DNA from: Gammaproteobacteria bacterium | GTDB taxonomy: Bacteria; Pseudomonadota; Gammaproteobacteria; GRL18 | Assembly (NCBI GenBank): GCA_016744375.1 | Contig: JADGEM010000013.1 | Location: forward strand, 1-64,000 | Direction of reading: 5' to 3' | DNA length: 64,000 bases | In this document: one piece after another, positions 54,019-64,000 of the stretch | Layout: each line of letters starts with the position of its first letter | Position numbering within the stretch: position 1 is the first letter of the stretch | Notes under the pieces: model-generated | Seen by the model: only the letters and a program-made list of their open reading frames with translations | Told to the model about the DNA's origin: nothing | The model's database searches: none | Position numbers and translations under genes: made by a program

Positions 54019-56355
54019 TTAGTTTCTGGCGCTTATAAATTTATCAACATGTTGAGCAAAATCATCACCATTTTTATAACCAACGACACGGAAATTGCGG
54101 CTTTCACCTGATTCGGGTGAGAAGAATAATATTGCAGGTGGTGCAGGGATCTGAAAATGTTTTAAAAGTGCTTCATCCTGTTTGTCCATTTCAGTGACAT
54201 CGGCTTGCAGCACAATGAAATTATTCAATGAAGCCAATACTTTGGCTGATTTAAATGTGGTATTTTCCATGCTTTTACAATAAGTACACCAATCAGCATA
54301 AAAATCGAGCATGACCGGGCGATTTTGTTGTTTAGCCTGTGCCAGCTTTGAATTTAAATCAATAATGGATTTTACCCGTTCAAAGGCAACATGCTGCGGC
54401 GTACTATGGGCACCAGAAGCCTGCATCATACTGCCCTTGAGTGGCTGCAGGTAATCTGAATTCCCTGAAGATGCACCAATGATTAATAAGCTGCCATAAA
54501 GCATTAAGACTAAGCCGATAGACTTCCAGAATCTTGCCCAGCCAGTTGTGTTTTCATGAATTGGGGTTAATGCACCCATATAGATGCCGGACACAAAGAT
54601 TAACAGTGCCCATAGCCACATAATGATAATTTCAGAGACAACTCGTTCCAGCATCCATATGGCGACACCGAGCATGGCCACACCAAATACAGCTTTTACT
54701 GCATCCATCCAGACACCGGCTCTGGGCATAAGCTTGCCTGCGGAAGTACCGATAATAATCAGTGGGATACCCATTCCCAGACTCATAATAAAAAGAGCAG
54801 CCCCTCCAAGAACCGGATCGCCGGTCTGACTGATAAAGAGCAAAATACCCATCAATGGTGGTGCCATACAGGGGCCGACAATGAGTGCTGATAAAACACC
54901 CATTATGGCGACACCGATTAATGTGCCGCCTTCTTGCTGATTACTGAATTCTGAGATCTTTGATTGCAGTGATGAGGGAAGCTGCAGATTATAAAAACCA
55001 AACATTGAGAATGCCAGTGCAACAAATATCAGGGAAAAACTGCCTAGTACCCAGGGATTCTGGAAAATAACCTGAATATTATTACCGGAAATACCCGCGA
55101 TGACACCGACAGCTGTGTATACAACAGCCATTGAAAGAACATAAACGACAGACATAACAAAAGCACTGGTTTTAGCATTCTTGCCCTGGCCAGCAATAAT
55201 TCCGGATAAAATTGGAATCATTGGGAAAACACAGGGTGTAAAAGCCAGCCCCAGACCAATTAAGAAAAAAGTAAATAAGGCGATCAGAGTATTTTCTGTA
55301 CTGAGTAAACCTGCCAGGGCATCCTGTTCGGATTGAAGCTCGTTCTTTTGTGGTTTTGTGGTACTTGCTGTGGTGGATGGTGTTTCAGTCTGGTTCGATG
55401 CAGTAATGGTATTGGAGAGCTTTGAAACATCTAATTCAATATTTTTTCTGACTTTTGGATAACAGATTCCAGCTTCAGAACAGCCTTGATAAGTCACTTT
55501 TACGACTAAAGGTTTAGAACGATCACCAGCACCTGAGACAGGAATATTAATCACCAGATCATGGTAGTAGGCTTCAAAATCACCCAGGTATTCATCATTT
55601 TTTGCTTTACCTGCCGGCATTTCTGGCGCTGGGATAGAAAAACCATTGCCTTCAATGAGTTCAAACTTGAATTTATCTTTATAGAGGTAGTGCTTGTCTG
55701 CTATCGCCCAGATTGCAGACAATTGATTGTTCTTATCAACTGAAAGTGAAAATTTAAAGGCCTCTTCAACTTCTAAAATCTCATCCTGAGCACTATCATC
55801 GTTGCCAAGGCTGGCTAATGTAGATAACGAGTCAGGAGTGCTTTCAACCTGAGTTTTTTCAGGGATTACCGGTTTTGATGTGCTTGCAGCTGGCTGAACA
55901 AAAGAAACGTTTTGTTTAAGTGGTGGGTAGCAAATGCCTCCGGATGCACAGCCCTGGGATTTGGCCATTAAAAATAGCAGCTCACCTTTGGATTTGTCAG
56001 AGGTGAATGGAATTGTTGCTGTCAGGTGTTTTTTAAAAATCTGGATTTCACCAAAATAGGGATCGTTTTTGGTTTCGCTGGGTGATAACTCAACTGCTCC
56101 CAGATTTAAGCTATCATCTTTGGCGGTAAAGGTTACTTTGTCGCGGTAAATGTAATAACCGTCAGCAATATCCCATGAAACAATAACCTTGCTTTCATCG
56201 GGTGAAATAATGACCTTGCTGGGTTGAATAGAGAATGCTTTTTCAGGAGGAAGAAATTCTTCTTCTGCCACACTATAAGTTGACAGCAGGGAGAGACATA
56301 AGAATAAGGAGAAATGAATTAACTTTTCTTTTAAGAGCGTTGCTTTTAAGGACAT
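54019..56355 (-). CDS. dsbD: thiol:disulfide interchange protein DsbD with two N-terminal domains
   Basis: A 778-residue inner-membrane electron transporter that carries reducing power from cytoplasmic thioredoxin to periplasmic partners. After a signal peptide (to about residue 30) come two similar DsbD-alpha domains, at about 32-155 and 190-315; each ends in a matching cysteine pair, GCASGGICYPP and GCSEAGICYPK. The transmembrane domain (about 355-625) has TPCVFPMIPILSG and GPCMAPPLMG, and the C-terminal thioredoxin domain has the active site WCTYC in DFYADWCTYCKSME. Standard DsbD is about 570-600 residues with one alpha domain, so the second copy explains the added length. Confidence 0.93.
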   Translation of the reverse strand: MSLKATLLKEKLIHFSLFLCLSLLSTYSVAEEEFLPPEKAFSIQPSKVIISPDESKVIVSWDIADGYYIYRDKVTFTAKDDSLNLGAVELSPSETKNDPYFGEIQIFKKHLTATIPFTSDKSKGELLFLMAKSQGCASGGICYPPLKQNVSFVQPAASTSKPVIPEKTQVESTPDSLSTLASLGNDDSAQDEILEVEEAFKFSLSVDKNNQLSAIWAIADKHYLYKDKFKFELIEGNGFSIPAPEMPAGKAKNDEYLGDFEAYYHDLVINIPVSGAGDRSKPLVVKVTYQGCSEAGICYPKVRKNIELDVSKLSNTITASNQTETPSTTASTTKPQKNELQSEQDALAGLLSTENTLIALFTFFLIGLGLAFTPCVFPMIPILSGIIAGQGKNAKTSAFVMSVVYVLSMAVVYTAVGVIAGISGNNIQVIFQNPWVLGSFSLIFVALAFSMFGFYNLQLPSSLQSKISEFSNQQEGGTLIGVAIMGVLSALIVGPCMAPPLMGILLFISQTGDPVLGGAALFIMSLGMGIPLIIIGTSAGKLMPRAGVWMDAVKAVFGVAMLGVAIWMLERVVSEIIIMWLWALLIFVSGIYMGALTPIHENTTGWARFWKSIGLVLMLYGSLLIIGASSGNSDYLQPLKGSMMQASGAHSTPQHVAFERVKSIIDLNSKLAQAKQQNRPVMLDFYADWCTYCKSMENTTFKSAKVLASLNNFIVLQADVTEMDKQDEALLKHFQIPAPPAILFFSPESGESRNFRVVGYKNGDDFAQHVDKFISARN

Positions 56356-56505
56356 TTATTTGAACCGCTATATTTAATATTATTATTGATAAAACTTTTA
56401 TTCTTTTAAAAGAATTTTTTTATTGATAGTAGTTATTGAATAGTAAAGACCAATGTTACATGGCTTTACTTTCAATAAATAGTCACATCTCCGTAAATCC
56501 ATTTT

Positions 56506-56850
56506 TTATAAATCATTTATACTACTCTCAATCCATTTTAGATATTCTGGTAAACCACTATTGATATCCAGGGCAATTATCTCCGGTACCTCATAAGGAT
56601 GCAGGGAAATAATCACCTTCTCCAATGAGGTGTATTTATCAGTAATTGTTTTTATCAGCAGCATATTTTCTTTAGCTGATTCAACATTGCCCTGCCAGTG
56701 ATAGATTGAGTAAACACTGGGTAAAACATTGACACAGGCTGCTAACTTTTGAGCAACAACATTCTCGGCAATATTAACTGCAGTCTCTTCATCCGGACAG
56801 GCACAAATCACCAGTTGATAGAGTGTTTTTTCACTATTATTATTTTTCAT
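56506..56850 (-). CDS. cutA: divalent cation tolerance protein CutA
   Basis: A 114-residue cytoplasmic trimer-forming protein of the CutA1 family. Typical features are VICACPDEETAVNIAENVV, LAACVNVLPSVYSIYHWQG, and HPYEVPEIIALDI, which complete the ferredoxin-like PII-type fold. Family members bind copper and other divalent metals; the physiological role is unsettled. It is the first gene of the cutA-dsbD-tlpA set, a common gammaproteobacterial arrangement. Confidence 0.95.
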   Translation of the reverse strand: MKNNNSEKTLYQLVICACPDEETAVNIAENVVAQKLAACVNVLPSVYSIYHWQGNVESAKENMLLIKTITDKYTSLEKVIISLHPYEVPEIIALDINSGLPEYLKWIESSINDL

Positions 56851-57187
56851 TTGAAAAAAGGCTTCCCTTACCCCATAAATAAGAATGTAAAGCTTAAATT
56901 GGGGATAATAAGTTTAATGGATTATCCTATGTTAAATCGGCGACTAAACAGCGCCATCATTGTTCATTAATAACCAATAAAATAAAATCCTGATCTTATC
57001 GCTATGGAATTTTATGTTATGGGCAGTGGATAAGCAAATTAACTGATTACTGATAAGACTGATAAGGGTATAATAGGTTCAATCTACTTCCGAACGTTAA
57101 ATGTGAGAAACCTGAGTGAGTTCCACTGTTATTAACAATTAAAAAAATGCATTAATAACACTCTTTAATAAAACAATTGAGAAAACT
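56851..57187. other. 337-bp divergent gap cutA / fxsA
   Basis: No gene seen. It carries the fxsA promoter listed separately and presumably the cutA promoter on the minus strand. Short AT-rich repeats (ATTAACAA / TTAATAAC) lie near 57130-57165 but form no clear structure. Confidence 0.5.
57047..57074 (+). promoter_or_regulatory. candidate fxsA promoter
   Basis: -35 TTACTG (57047-57052) and consensus -10 TATAAT (57069-57074) are 16 bp apart. The start would be near 57081, about 105 nt before the fxsA ATG. Confidence 0.6.
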
Positions 57188-57712
57188 ATGCCACTATTTC
57201 CCCTGTTTCTACTTCTTTTTATTGGAGTCCCTTTAGTTGAGATTTATCTGTTGATTGAAGTGGGTGGTGTTATTGGTGCACTACCGACTGTCTTTGCTGT
57301 TGTTTTTACAGCCGTTCTCGGCATCACACTCATTAGAATTCAGGGCTTTTCAACACTACAGAAAGCACAGAGTTCCATGAATCAGGGGGTAGTGCCTGCT
57401 GCTGAAATGATCGAAGGTATGATGCTGCTATTTGCTGCTCTATGCCTGCTGATCCCCGGTTTTTTTACGGATACTGTTGGTTTTTTGCTGTTGATCCCGC
57501 CATTGAGAGCTTTGTTTGCTTCTAAAATGATAGGCAGTGCGGTTCTTAAAAGCCGTTTTTCTGGTCAAAAGTCCCATCAGAATGATTATTTTGATGGTGA
57601 ATATGAAGATTTAACCCCGGAACAGCAACATGAGAGAAATCAGGAACAACTCAATCATCAGCACACCTTTGAGGGGCAGGTTGAAAGCTCAAAGGATGAG
57701 CCTGGGAAGTAA
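57188..57712 (+). CDS. fxsA: FxsA family membrane protein
   Basis: A 174-residue inner-membrane protein of the FxsA family, named for suppressing phage F exclusion by overproduction. Typical features are the first membrane helix LFLLLFIGVPLVEIYLLIEVGG, then TAVLGITLIRIQGFSTLQKAQ and the helix LLFAALCLLIPGFFTDTVGFLLLIPPLR. The C-terminal 60 residues are polar, glutamine-rich and variable. In gammaproteobacteria it commonly lies just upstream of groES-groEL, as here (238 bp). Confidence 0.93.
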   Translation: MPLFPLFLLLFIGVPLVEIYLLIEVGGVIGALPTVFAVVFTAVLGITLIRIQGFSTLQKAQSSMNQGVVPAAEMIEGMMLLFAALCLLIPGFFTDTVGFLLLIPPLRALFASKMIGSAVLKSRFSGQKSHQNDYFDGEYEDLTPEQQHERNQEQLNHQHTFEGQVESSKDEPGK

Positions 57713-57898
57713 AATAAACACCCTAATTCTTATAAATTCAAAATAAAACTGTTTTTTTTTAATGTTTTACTTGAAAAAATAAGGCCAGTCCCAAATTAAC
57801 AATTCAATAACTTAATTCCCGGAAGTTTGAGGCATGACAAATCGATACAGATTTGAGTTGCTTTAAAGCAAGCTATCCGGTTTTTTTAACAGTATTGA

Positions 57899-57925
57899 TT
57901 AGCACTCACTCAATAGGAGTGCTAA
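57899..57925 (+). promoter_or_regulatory. CIRCE operator of groESL
   Basis: TTAGCACTC (57899-57907), 9-base spacer, GAGTGCTAA (57917-57925): an exact match to the HrcA-binding consensus. It lies 25 bp before the groES start, so HrcA represses this operon and loses its grip under heat stress. An additional 14-bp palindrome (TTGCTTTAAAGCAA) is at 57858-57871. Confidence 0.97.
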
Positions 57926-57949
57926 AACAACTGACGGAGAAAATTTATA

Positions 57950-58237
57950 GTGAACATTCGCCCATTAGGTGACCGCATTGTTGTGCGTCGTCTTGAAGAA
58001 GAAACAAAAACCGCTGGTGGCATTTATATCCCAGATTCTGCAACTGAAAAACCTTCAGAAGGAGAGATTGTTGCAGTTGGTCACGGTCGTACTGCTAACA
58101 ATGGTGACTTAATTGCCATGGAAGTCAAAAACGGTGACAAGGTTATTTTCGGTAAATACTCCGGAAGTGAAGTTAAAGTTGGTGACGAAACGTTGCTAAT
58201 CATGCGTGAAGAAGACGTATTAGCCGTTGTTGAATAA
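57950..58237 (+). CDS. groES: co-chaperonin GroES
   Basis: A 95-residue heptameric lid of the GroEL cage. [20 protein letters not shown] at the start, the mobile loop [20 protein letters not shown] and the C-terminal [13 protein letters not shown] are all standard. Translation starts at GTG 57950, with GACGGAG upstream, 25 bp beyond the CIRCE element. groEL follows. Confidence 0.98.
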   Translation: MNIRPLGDRIVVRRLEEETKTAGGIYIPDSATEKPSEGEIVAVGHGRTANNGDLIAMEVKNGDKVIFGKYSGSEVKVGDETLLIMREEDVLAVVE

Positions 58238-58256
58238 GCTGAATTCTCAGCTTTTT
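58236..58256 (+). other. attenuator-like hairpin between groES and groEL
   Basis: AAGCTGA (58236-58242) and TCAGCTT (58247-58253) form a 7-bp stem with an ATTC loop, overlapping the groES stop and followed by T-rich DNA to 58256. It may lower groEL transcription or serve mRNA processing. Confidence 0.5.
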
Positions 58257-58277
58257 GCTTTTCTTTTTAAAAAATAG

Positions 58278-59954
<1,677 letters not shown>

Positions 59955-60011
59955 ATTTTTAAGAAATTTATGTCGAGCTGACAAGCTGCTCGCTTATTCG
60001 ATTCGTATCAG

Positions 60012-60050
60012 AAAAGCCCCTTTTGCTTATTAAGTGAGAGGGGCTTTTTT
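60012..60050 (+). terminator. intrinsic terminator after groEL
   Basis: AAAAGCCCC (60012-60020) pairs with GGGGCTTTT (60040-60048), with partial pairing inside the 19-base middle (TTGCTTA/TAAGTGA), then T6 to 60050. Confidence 0.85.
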
Positions 60051-60166
60051 GTTCATTATGGGTAGAGAATCAACGAATCCACTCAATCGGTAGGCTAACC
60101 TTTACCTGAACGCTCTTGGGGTACGGCAAGGATAGTAAAGCAATCTGAAGTCATATTATATAATGT

Positions 60167-60727
60167 TTAACCACGTATAATTTTGTCACTCAAGGCATCT
60201 ATTATCACTGTTGGTTTTTTACTCTCACCCAGTGGTCCGTCCAAAATATAATCCAGCTGATTATCAAAGTGCTGTCTGACGTCAGAAGCACTATAAGACA
60301 TATTCTTGTCAGTAATATTAGCACTGGTGGAAATAATGGCAGATTGACATTGCTGGCATAATTCTCGAACGAGTGGATGGGCACTGATACGGACTGCAAT
60401 GGTATCAAACTGACCTTTAATCAATGAAGAGGTTTCCTTCGGGGTAGGTAATATCCAAGTGGTTGGACCGGGCCAGGTGGATTGAAGTTTTTGCAGGATT
60501 TCATCATCAAATGGACTGAGATAAGGTTCTAACTGAGAGAGTTCAGAGGCAAGCAGGATCAGGCCTTTTTCTATGGGGCGCTGCTTAAGTTTTAATAATT
60601 TTTCAATTGTTTGGAGTTTATCCGGTAAACACCCCAGACCAAAAACAGCTTCGGTCGGGTAGGCAATCAGGCCGCCTTCTCTGAGGAGTTGTGCTGCATA
60701 ATGAATTGGCTGGGTGGCTTGTTCCAT
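60167..60727 (-). CDS. tsaC: threonylcarbamoyl-AMP synthase TsaC (YrdC/Sua5 family)
   Basis: A 186-residue enzyme that makes threonylcarbamoyl-AMP for the t6A modification of tRNA at position 37. LIAYPTEAVFGLGC at the start, KLLKLKQRPIEKGLILLAS, STWPGPTTWILP, IAVRISAHPLV and AIISTSANITDKNMS are all family motifs. Length equals E. coli TsaC (190). It ends the minus-strand block lysM-dprA-smg-tsaC, a common gammaproteobacterial order. Confidence 0.96.
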   Translation of the reverse strand: MEQATQPIHYAAQLLREGGLIAYPTEAVFGLGCLPDKLQTIEKLLKLKQRPIEKGLILLASELSQLEPYLSPFDDEILQKLQSTWPGPTTWILPTPKETSSLIKGQFDTIAVRISAHPLVRELCQQCQSAIISTSANITDKNMSYSASDVRQHFDNQLDYILDGPLGESKKPTVIIDALSDKIIRG

Positions 60728-60766
60728 ATAGTAGGTTATAGAGTAAGCTGAAACACTTCAGCTATG

Positions 60767-61243
60767 TCAGTGGACTGTCGGAGTTTCTTCATAAAGCAGA
60801 TCTTGAATCCATGTGAATGGACCTGCTGAGTCAGGGAGGTTAAATAATACCATTAAAATGACCCATTTCATTTGCTCCTGATCGATATGTGCAATATCCA
60901 GAGCCAATGCTTTATCAATAATCAGTTCGCGTTGGCCGGTTGTGATAACTCCAAGCTCAACCAGATCCAGTAAAACTCCGCGGGCTTGCAGATCAAATTT
61001 TTCTATTTCCAACGGGCTGAAAATACGAAAACAATTGATGTCCTGGACGTCGTTGTAGGTGAAATCATCTTTTAAAACGGCAAGACCATCCAGCCAGTCA
61101 AATGCCTTGCTGACCTTGGCTTCGTGGAATCCAATCTTTGATAATTCATTTCGGATGTTATCTTCACTGGGTATATCGGATTCATCATCATCCAGATAAG
61201 TTTCAAAAAGGTACATCAGAATGTCTAGCACTTCTGTCTTCAT
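60767..61243 (-). CDS. smg: Smg family protein (DUF494)
   Basis: A 158-residue cytoplasmic protein of the Smg/DUF494 family, beginning MKTEVLDILMYLFETYLDD and ending WVILMVLFNLPDSAGPFTWIQDLLYEE, which matches the family closely. The role is not well defined; it always accompanies dprA, which lies 100 bp upstream here. No signal or membrane segment. Confidence 0.93.
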   Translation of the reverse strand: MKTEVLDILMYLFETYLDDDESDIPSEDNIRNELSKIGFHEAKVSKAFDWLDGLAVLKDDFTYNDVQDINCFRIFSPLEIEKFDLQARGVLLDLVELGVITTGQRELIIDKALALDIAHIDQEQMKWVILMVLFNLPDSAGPFTWIQDLLYEETPTVH

Positions 61244-61343
61244 ATAAAATCAATCGTCTTCTATTAATAAGTCTTTTTTTCTGAGGTGTTCATTGTAATT
61301 CATTAGCAATATAGAAGAAAGAGAGAAAAATGGATAGAAAGCA

Positions 61344-62495
61344 TTACTTATTTTCGGACAAAGTTCCGTTTTTGAGGGAAAATAAATTTCCTGGGTGAGA
61401 TTGAATGTAATCATTCACTTCAAGCAGGACAATATTAGCATTGAGCTCAGCAATACTAAGGCCAGTTCGGTGAGAGATAGTATCAATTGAAGCAGGGTTA
61501 TAACCAATGTTCTGTAAAATTTTTTGCTGAATTTTTGGCAGTAGAGGATCGATACTTTGTTTGTCTGGATGAGTAATACTTTGCTCATCACTGCTATGAA
61601 TATCTGCTCGTGAAGCCAACATTAAACTGGCAAGCTCTTCAAGTATATCATTGGCAGTTTCGACCAGCTTAGCTCCGGATTTTATTAACTGGTGACAGCC
61701 TCTGGAAAGCGGATTATGGATTGACCCTGGAATGGCAAAGACTTCTCTGCCCTGTTCAAGAGCAGAGTAGGCAGTGATCAGAGAGCCACTTTTAAGTGCT
61801 GCCTCAACCACCAGAGTACCAACACTTAAGCCGCTGATGATGCGATTGCGCTGTGGGAAGTTGTATTGCATTGGACCTGTACCCAAGGGGTATTCGGATA
61901 TAATGGCACCGTGCTCAATAAGTTGCCAGGCTAATTTTTTATGGCGGGCAGGGTAAATTCTATCCAGGCCGGTACCTGCCACGGCAATGCTTTTTCCTGC
62001 TGCTTTAAGTGCACCCTTATGACTCTGTGCATCAATGCCCAGAGCCATTCCACTGGTGATGACCATACCATGTTGCGCCAGGTAGTGGGCAAATTGAAAT
62101 GCGGTTTCCTGACCGTCAATACTGGGATTTCGACTACCCACCATGGCCAGCTGGATGTCATTAAGAACACTCAGCTGGCCTTTGACAAACAGTAGAGGGG
62201 GAGGAGAATGAATTTGTTTCAATAGTTCGGGGTATTCTGCATGTGTCATAAGCAGAATATGATTTTCGCTGTCTTCTGACCAGATCTGGTCGTGTTCGAC
62301 GGCTTTCCAGTCAGGTTCCTGAATTGCTTTGAGTACAGCATTTCTTTGAACCGGGGTTAAATTAAGTTGTTTGAGTGTTTCCGGTGAATTAAAAATCAGG
62401 TGGGGGGCTGTATAGTGCTCAAATAATTGGTTAAAGGTGGCAGGACCGATACCGGGAGCCTTATGTAAGGCTAGCCAGTAAGACAAATCATCCAT
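61344..62495 (-). CDS. dprA: DNA processing protein DprA
   Basis: A 383-residue protein that binds incoming single-stranded DNA and loads RecA during natural transformation. Family motifs: an N-terminal helical domain (YWLALHKAPGIGPATFNQLFEHY), the Rossmann core with MVGSRNPSIDGQETAF, GMVITSGMALGIDAQSHKGAL, GTGLDRIYPARHKKLA, FPQRNRIISGLS and VVEAALKSGSLITA, and a C-terminal winged-helix-like region (residues 310-370). All are present, so it should be functional. No other competence genes are in the window. Confidence 0.95.
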   Translation of the reverse strand: MDDLSYWLALHKAPGIGPATFNQLFEHYTAPHLIFNSPETLKQLNLTPVQRNAVLKAIQEPDWKAVEHDQIWSEDSENHILLMTHAEYPELLKQIHSPPPLLFVKGQLSVLNDIQLAMVGSRNPSIDGQETAFQFAHYLAQHGMVITSGMALGIDAQSHKGALKAAGKSIAVAGTGLDRIYPARHKKLAWQLIEHGAIISEYPLGTGPMQYNFPQRNRIISGLSVGTLVVEAALKSGSLITAYSALEQGREVFAIPGSIHNPLSRGCHQLIKSGAKLVETANDILEELASLMLASRADIHSSDEQSITHPDKQSIDPLLPKIQQKILQNIGYNPASIDTISHRTGLSIAELNANIVLLEVNDYIQSHPGNLFSLKNGTLSENK

Positions 62496-62583
62496 GACTG
62501 ACTCCTGATATTCTACATTGAAACATTGCTTGCTTACTATTGAACTCTGGAGAGTTCAATAGTAATGCATGATTTAAAATAAA

Positions 62584-63663
62584 TTAATCTAAAAAGGGTG
62601 ATTTAATGATGTCGCCTACACGCAGGTCAGATTGTGCATCCATTACCAGGGCATAGCTGAGGCGGTTAAAAGTGCGGAAGATCATTAAATTCCCACTGAT
62701 TTCATTCGGTAAGTTAATCATTTTACCTTTTTGGAAAGGATCTTCTACTCTTGCCCCTTTCCTGTAGATGTTAAAGACATCACCGGTTTCTACGCCGTCT
62801 TTTAATCCGGCGTCAACAATAACCACATCCATTGCACCGACCATGGTTACTCCAGGCTGCATACCAGACGTTAATACGCCGATGATACTGCCCGGGCGTT
62901 TAAGTAAAGAGGGCTTTGGGATAAAATTAGCATTAATAATCCGGTCTCTATTGATAGGAATCACACGATGTTTAACAAGAATCTCTGCTCTGGACTTTTC
63001 AATATAGATTGTCGCTGGAGAACCTTTACGCTCTAAAGTGCCATCACCCAGGAAAATGGCTTCATAACCCAGTATTTCTTTTCTATTGGCTGGGCTTGTA
63101 TAAGCTTTTCCCTGGCGATAAACACCATAATTGTGATCCTGGGTGTCTTTGGCGATTCCCTGGACATAAATTGAGTTACCTGCCCCGGCAGACATGTGCT
63201 CACCACTGATACCGATAATGTAAGGCAGTTTAAAATATTCTCCGGCATTAAGAACGCGGTTCTGTGTAAGGAAGGGGGTGATCACATCCAATGGAATGGT
63301 TGGAATTGCACGTCCTAAATCTTCAACCCGAGTTTCGGGGCTCAGGCGAACAGTTCGCTTACCACCTCTGTCTCGAGTAATGTAGGGTTTGCCGTCAATA
63401 TAAACTAATCTGAGGACATCACCTGGATAAATCAGATGTGGATTTTCAATTTGCGGGTTAACGTGCCAGATTTCAGGCCAGTACCATGGCTCCGCTAAAA
63501 AGGTTCCGGAGATATCCCATAGCGTATCCCCTTTTACAACGGTGTATTCTTGAGGGTGACCGGGTTTAAGTTTAATTGTTTCAGCTTGAGCAGAAACAAA
63601 AAATATTGTTGTAAGCAATAGAGTTGAAAGTAATTTTGAAAGAAAGCTGTTATTGTTTTTCAT
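62584..63663 (-). CDS. LysM-domain peptidoglycan-binding protein
   Basis: A 359-residue exported protein. I chose ATG 63663, with AGGGA about 8 bases upstream, because it starts a clear signal peptide (MKNNNSFLSKLLSTLLLTTIFFVSAQA); an ATG six codons earlier is less likely. One LysM repeat follows (YTVVKGDTLWDISGTFLAEP ... NPHLIYPGDVLRL) which binds peptidoglycan. The remaining 270 residues are beta-rich, with a domain (GVETGDVFNIYRKGARVEDP, NLMIFRTFNRLSYALVMDAQ) found with LysM in the gene next to dprA. The exact function is unknown; a cell-wall-linked role is likely. Confidence 0.9.
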   Translation of the reverse strand: MKNNNSFLSKLLSTLLLTTIFFVSAQAETIKLKPGHPQEYTVVKGDTLWDISGTFLAEPWYWPEIWHVNPQIENPHLIYPGDVLRLVYIDGKPYITRDRGGKRTVRLSPETRVEDLGRAIPTIPLDVITPFLTQNRVLNAGEYFKLPYIIGISGEHMSAGAGNSIYVQGIAKDTQDHNYGVYRQGKAYTSPANRKEILGYEAIFLGDGTLERKGSPATIYIEKSRAEILVKHRVIPINRDRIINANFIPKPSLLKRPGSIIGVLTSGMQPGVTMVGAMDVVIVDAGLKDGVETGDVFNIYRKGARVEDPFQKGKMINLPNEISGNLMIFRTFNRLSYALVMDAQSDLRVGDIIKSPFLD

Positions 63664-64000
63664 ATGAATCCCTAAATTCATTGGAAATCGGTATCAATTT
63701 AACCAATCAAAGCTGTGCTCAACGGAGAAATAGTTAAAAATTATATAGTTTGAATTAATCTTCTTGAGATTATTCTAGTAAAGAGTCTTCGATAAAACCA
63801 TAAAATTATTAAAAAATTATAATAAAATCCAAAGATTAGCTTAAATTTATAATGTTTTTTATCAAATATAAAGTGTTTTATCAAAAATTACCAACCCAGT
63901 TAACACTTTTTCTATCAACAAGCGTGTGTTTTTTGATAAAATCACTGTCAAACCTGAATTAAACAAATTAATACGGCTCCCTGCTGAGTCGTTCAGATTA
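63664..64000. other. 337-bp region at right edge without a gene
   Basis: Very AT-rich. No coding frame is seen. It carries a set of TTTTATCAA motifs listed as a repeat. In related genomes a peptide deformylase gene often lies divergent from lysM-dprA, so this may be its promoter region, but that gene is outside the window. Confidence 0.45.
63855..63941. repeat. repeated TTTTATCAA motifs, two direct and one inverted
   Basis: TTTTTTATCAAA (63855-63866), TTTTATCAAAAA (63876-63887) and the exact inverse TTTTTGATAAAA (63930-63941). The last two form a perfect 12-bp inverted repeat 42 bp apart. The first two are offset by about two DNA turns. Confidence 0.6.

Noticed and set aside
56400-56415. ATTCTTTTAAAAGAAT palindrome between cutA and dsbD, followed by T on the plus strand
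   Set aside because: Only A-T pairs, no plus-strand gene upstream to end, and expected by chance in this AT-rich DNA.

Overview
This 64 kb window reads as chromosome of a low-GC (roughly 40% by eye), chemolithoautotrophic gammaproteobacterium. The gammaproteobacterial signature is the gene order cutA-dsbD-tlpA-aroQ-accB-accC-prmA-(DUF3426)-dusB-fis-purH and the lysM-dprA-smg-tsaC block. Autotrophy is shown by a form II RuBisCO gene (cbbM) with its activase genes cbbQ and cbbO and a divergent LysR regulator (cbbR). A sulfur-oxidising free-living or symbiotic bacterium would fit, but no sulfur-oxidation gene is in the window, so that part is inference. I see no tRNA, rRNA, CRISPR array, insertion sequence or prophage.

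Layout. 0-3 kb: poorly conserved small genes (one apparently frameshifted secreted protein) and engB. 3-8.5 kb: two c-type cytochromes (c5-like and c4), the System II cytochrome c maturation pair resB/ccsA, and dsbA; together a periplasmic electron-transfer and thiol-redox cluster. 8.6-13.7 kb: a diguanylate cyclase followed by late cobalamin genes cobU-cobT-cobC-cobS. 13.8-20.3 kb: a META/NlpE-like protein, a TPR protein, a TRAP transporter pair coupled to thrB, a LOG-family protein, and an orphan NorE/NorF-like oxidase-accessory pair. 20.4-28.2 kb: a response regulator fused to a degenerate kinase, a DUF924 protein, and pspA followed by two very large polytopic membrane proteins I do not recognise. 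28.6-33.3 kb: polA and a hybrid histidine kinase. 33.4-39.4 kb: cbbO, cbbQ, cbbM, with cbbR divergent. 39.4-43.8 kb: an RNA-processing-type metallo-beta-lactamase protein and two GDP-mannose pathway genes. 44-56.9 kb: a CsrB/RsmZ-like sRNA candidate, then the purH to cutA block on the minus strand. 57-60 kb: fxsA and groESL with a perfect CIRCE operator. 60-63.7 kb: tsaC, smg, dprA and a LysM protein.

The most interesting signals are: (1) an unannotated RNA at about 44056-44248 with an extended -10 promoter, seven GGA motifs and a 13-bp terminator, which looks like a CsrA-sequestering sRNA; (2) pspA with two giant membrane proteins behind a promoter region carrying three copies of a motif spaced by about three helical turns; (3) a REC-HisKA protein whose ATP-binding domain has lost its key motifs; (4) a 36-bp minisatellite encoding thirteen acidic 12-residue repeats in the DUF3426 protein; (5) dispersed and local inverted or direct repeats in intergenic DNA, one pair with a compensatory base-pair change; and (6) a DsbD with two tandem N-terminal domains. 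All functional assignments rest on recognising motifs and gene order by eye; no database search was run.
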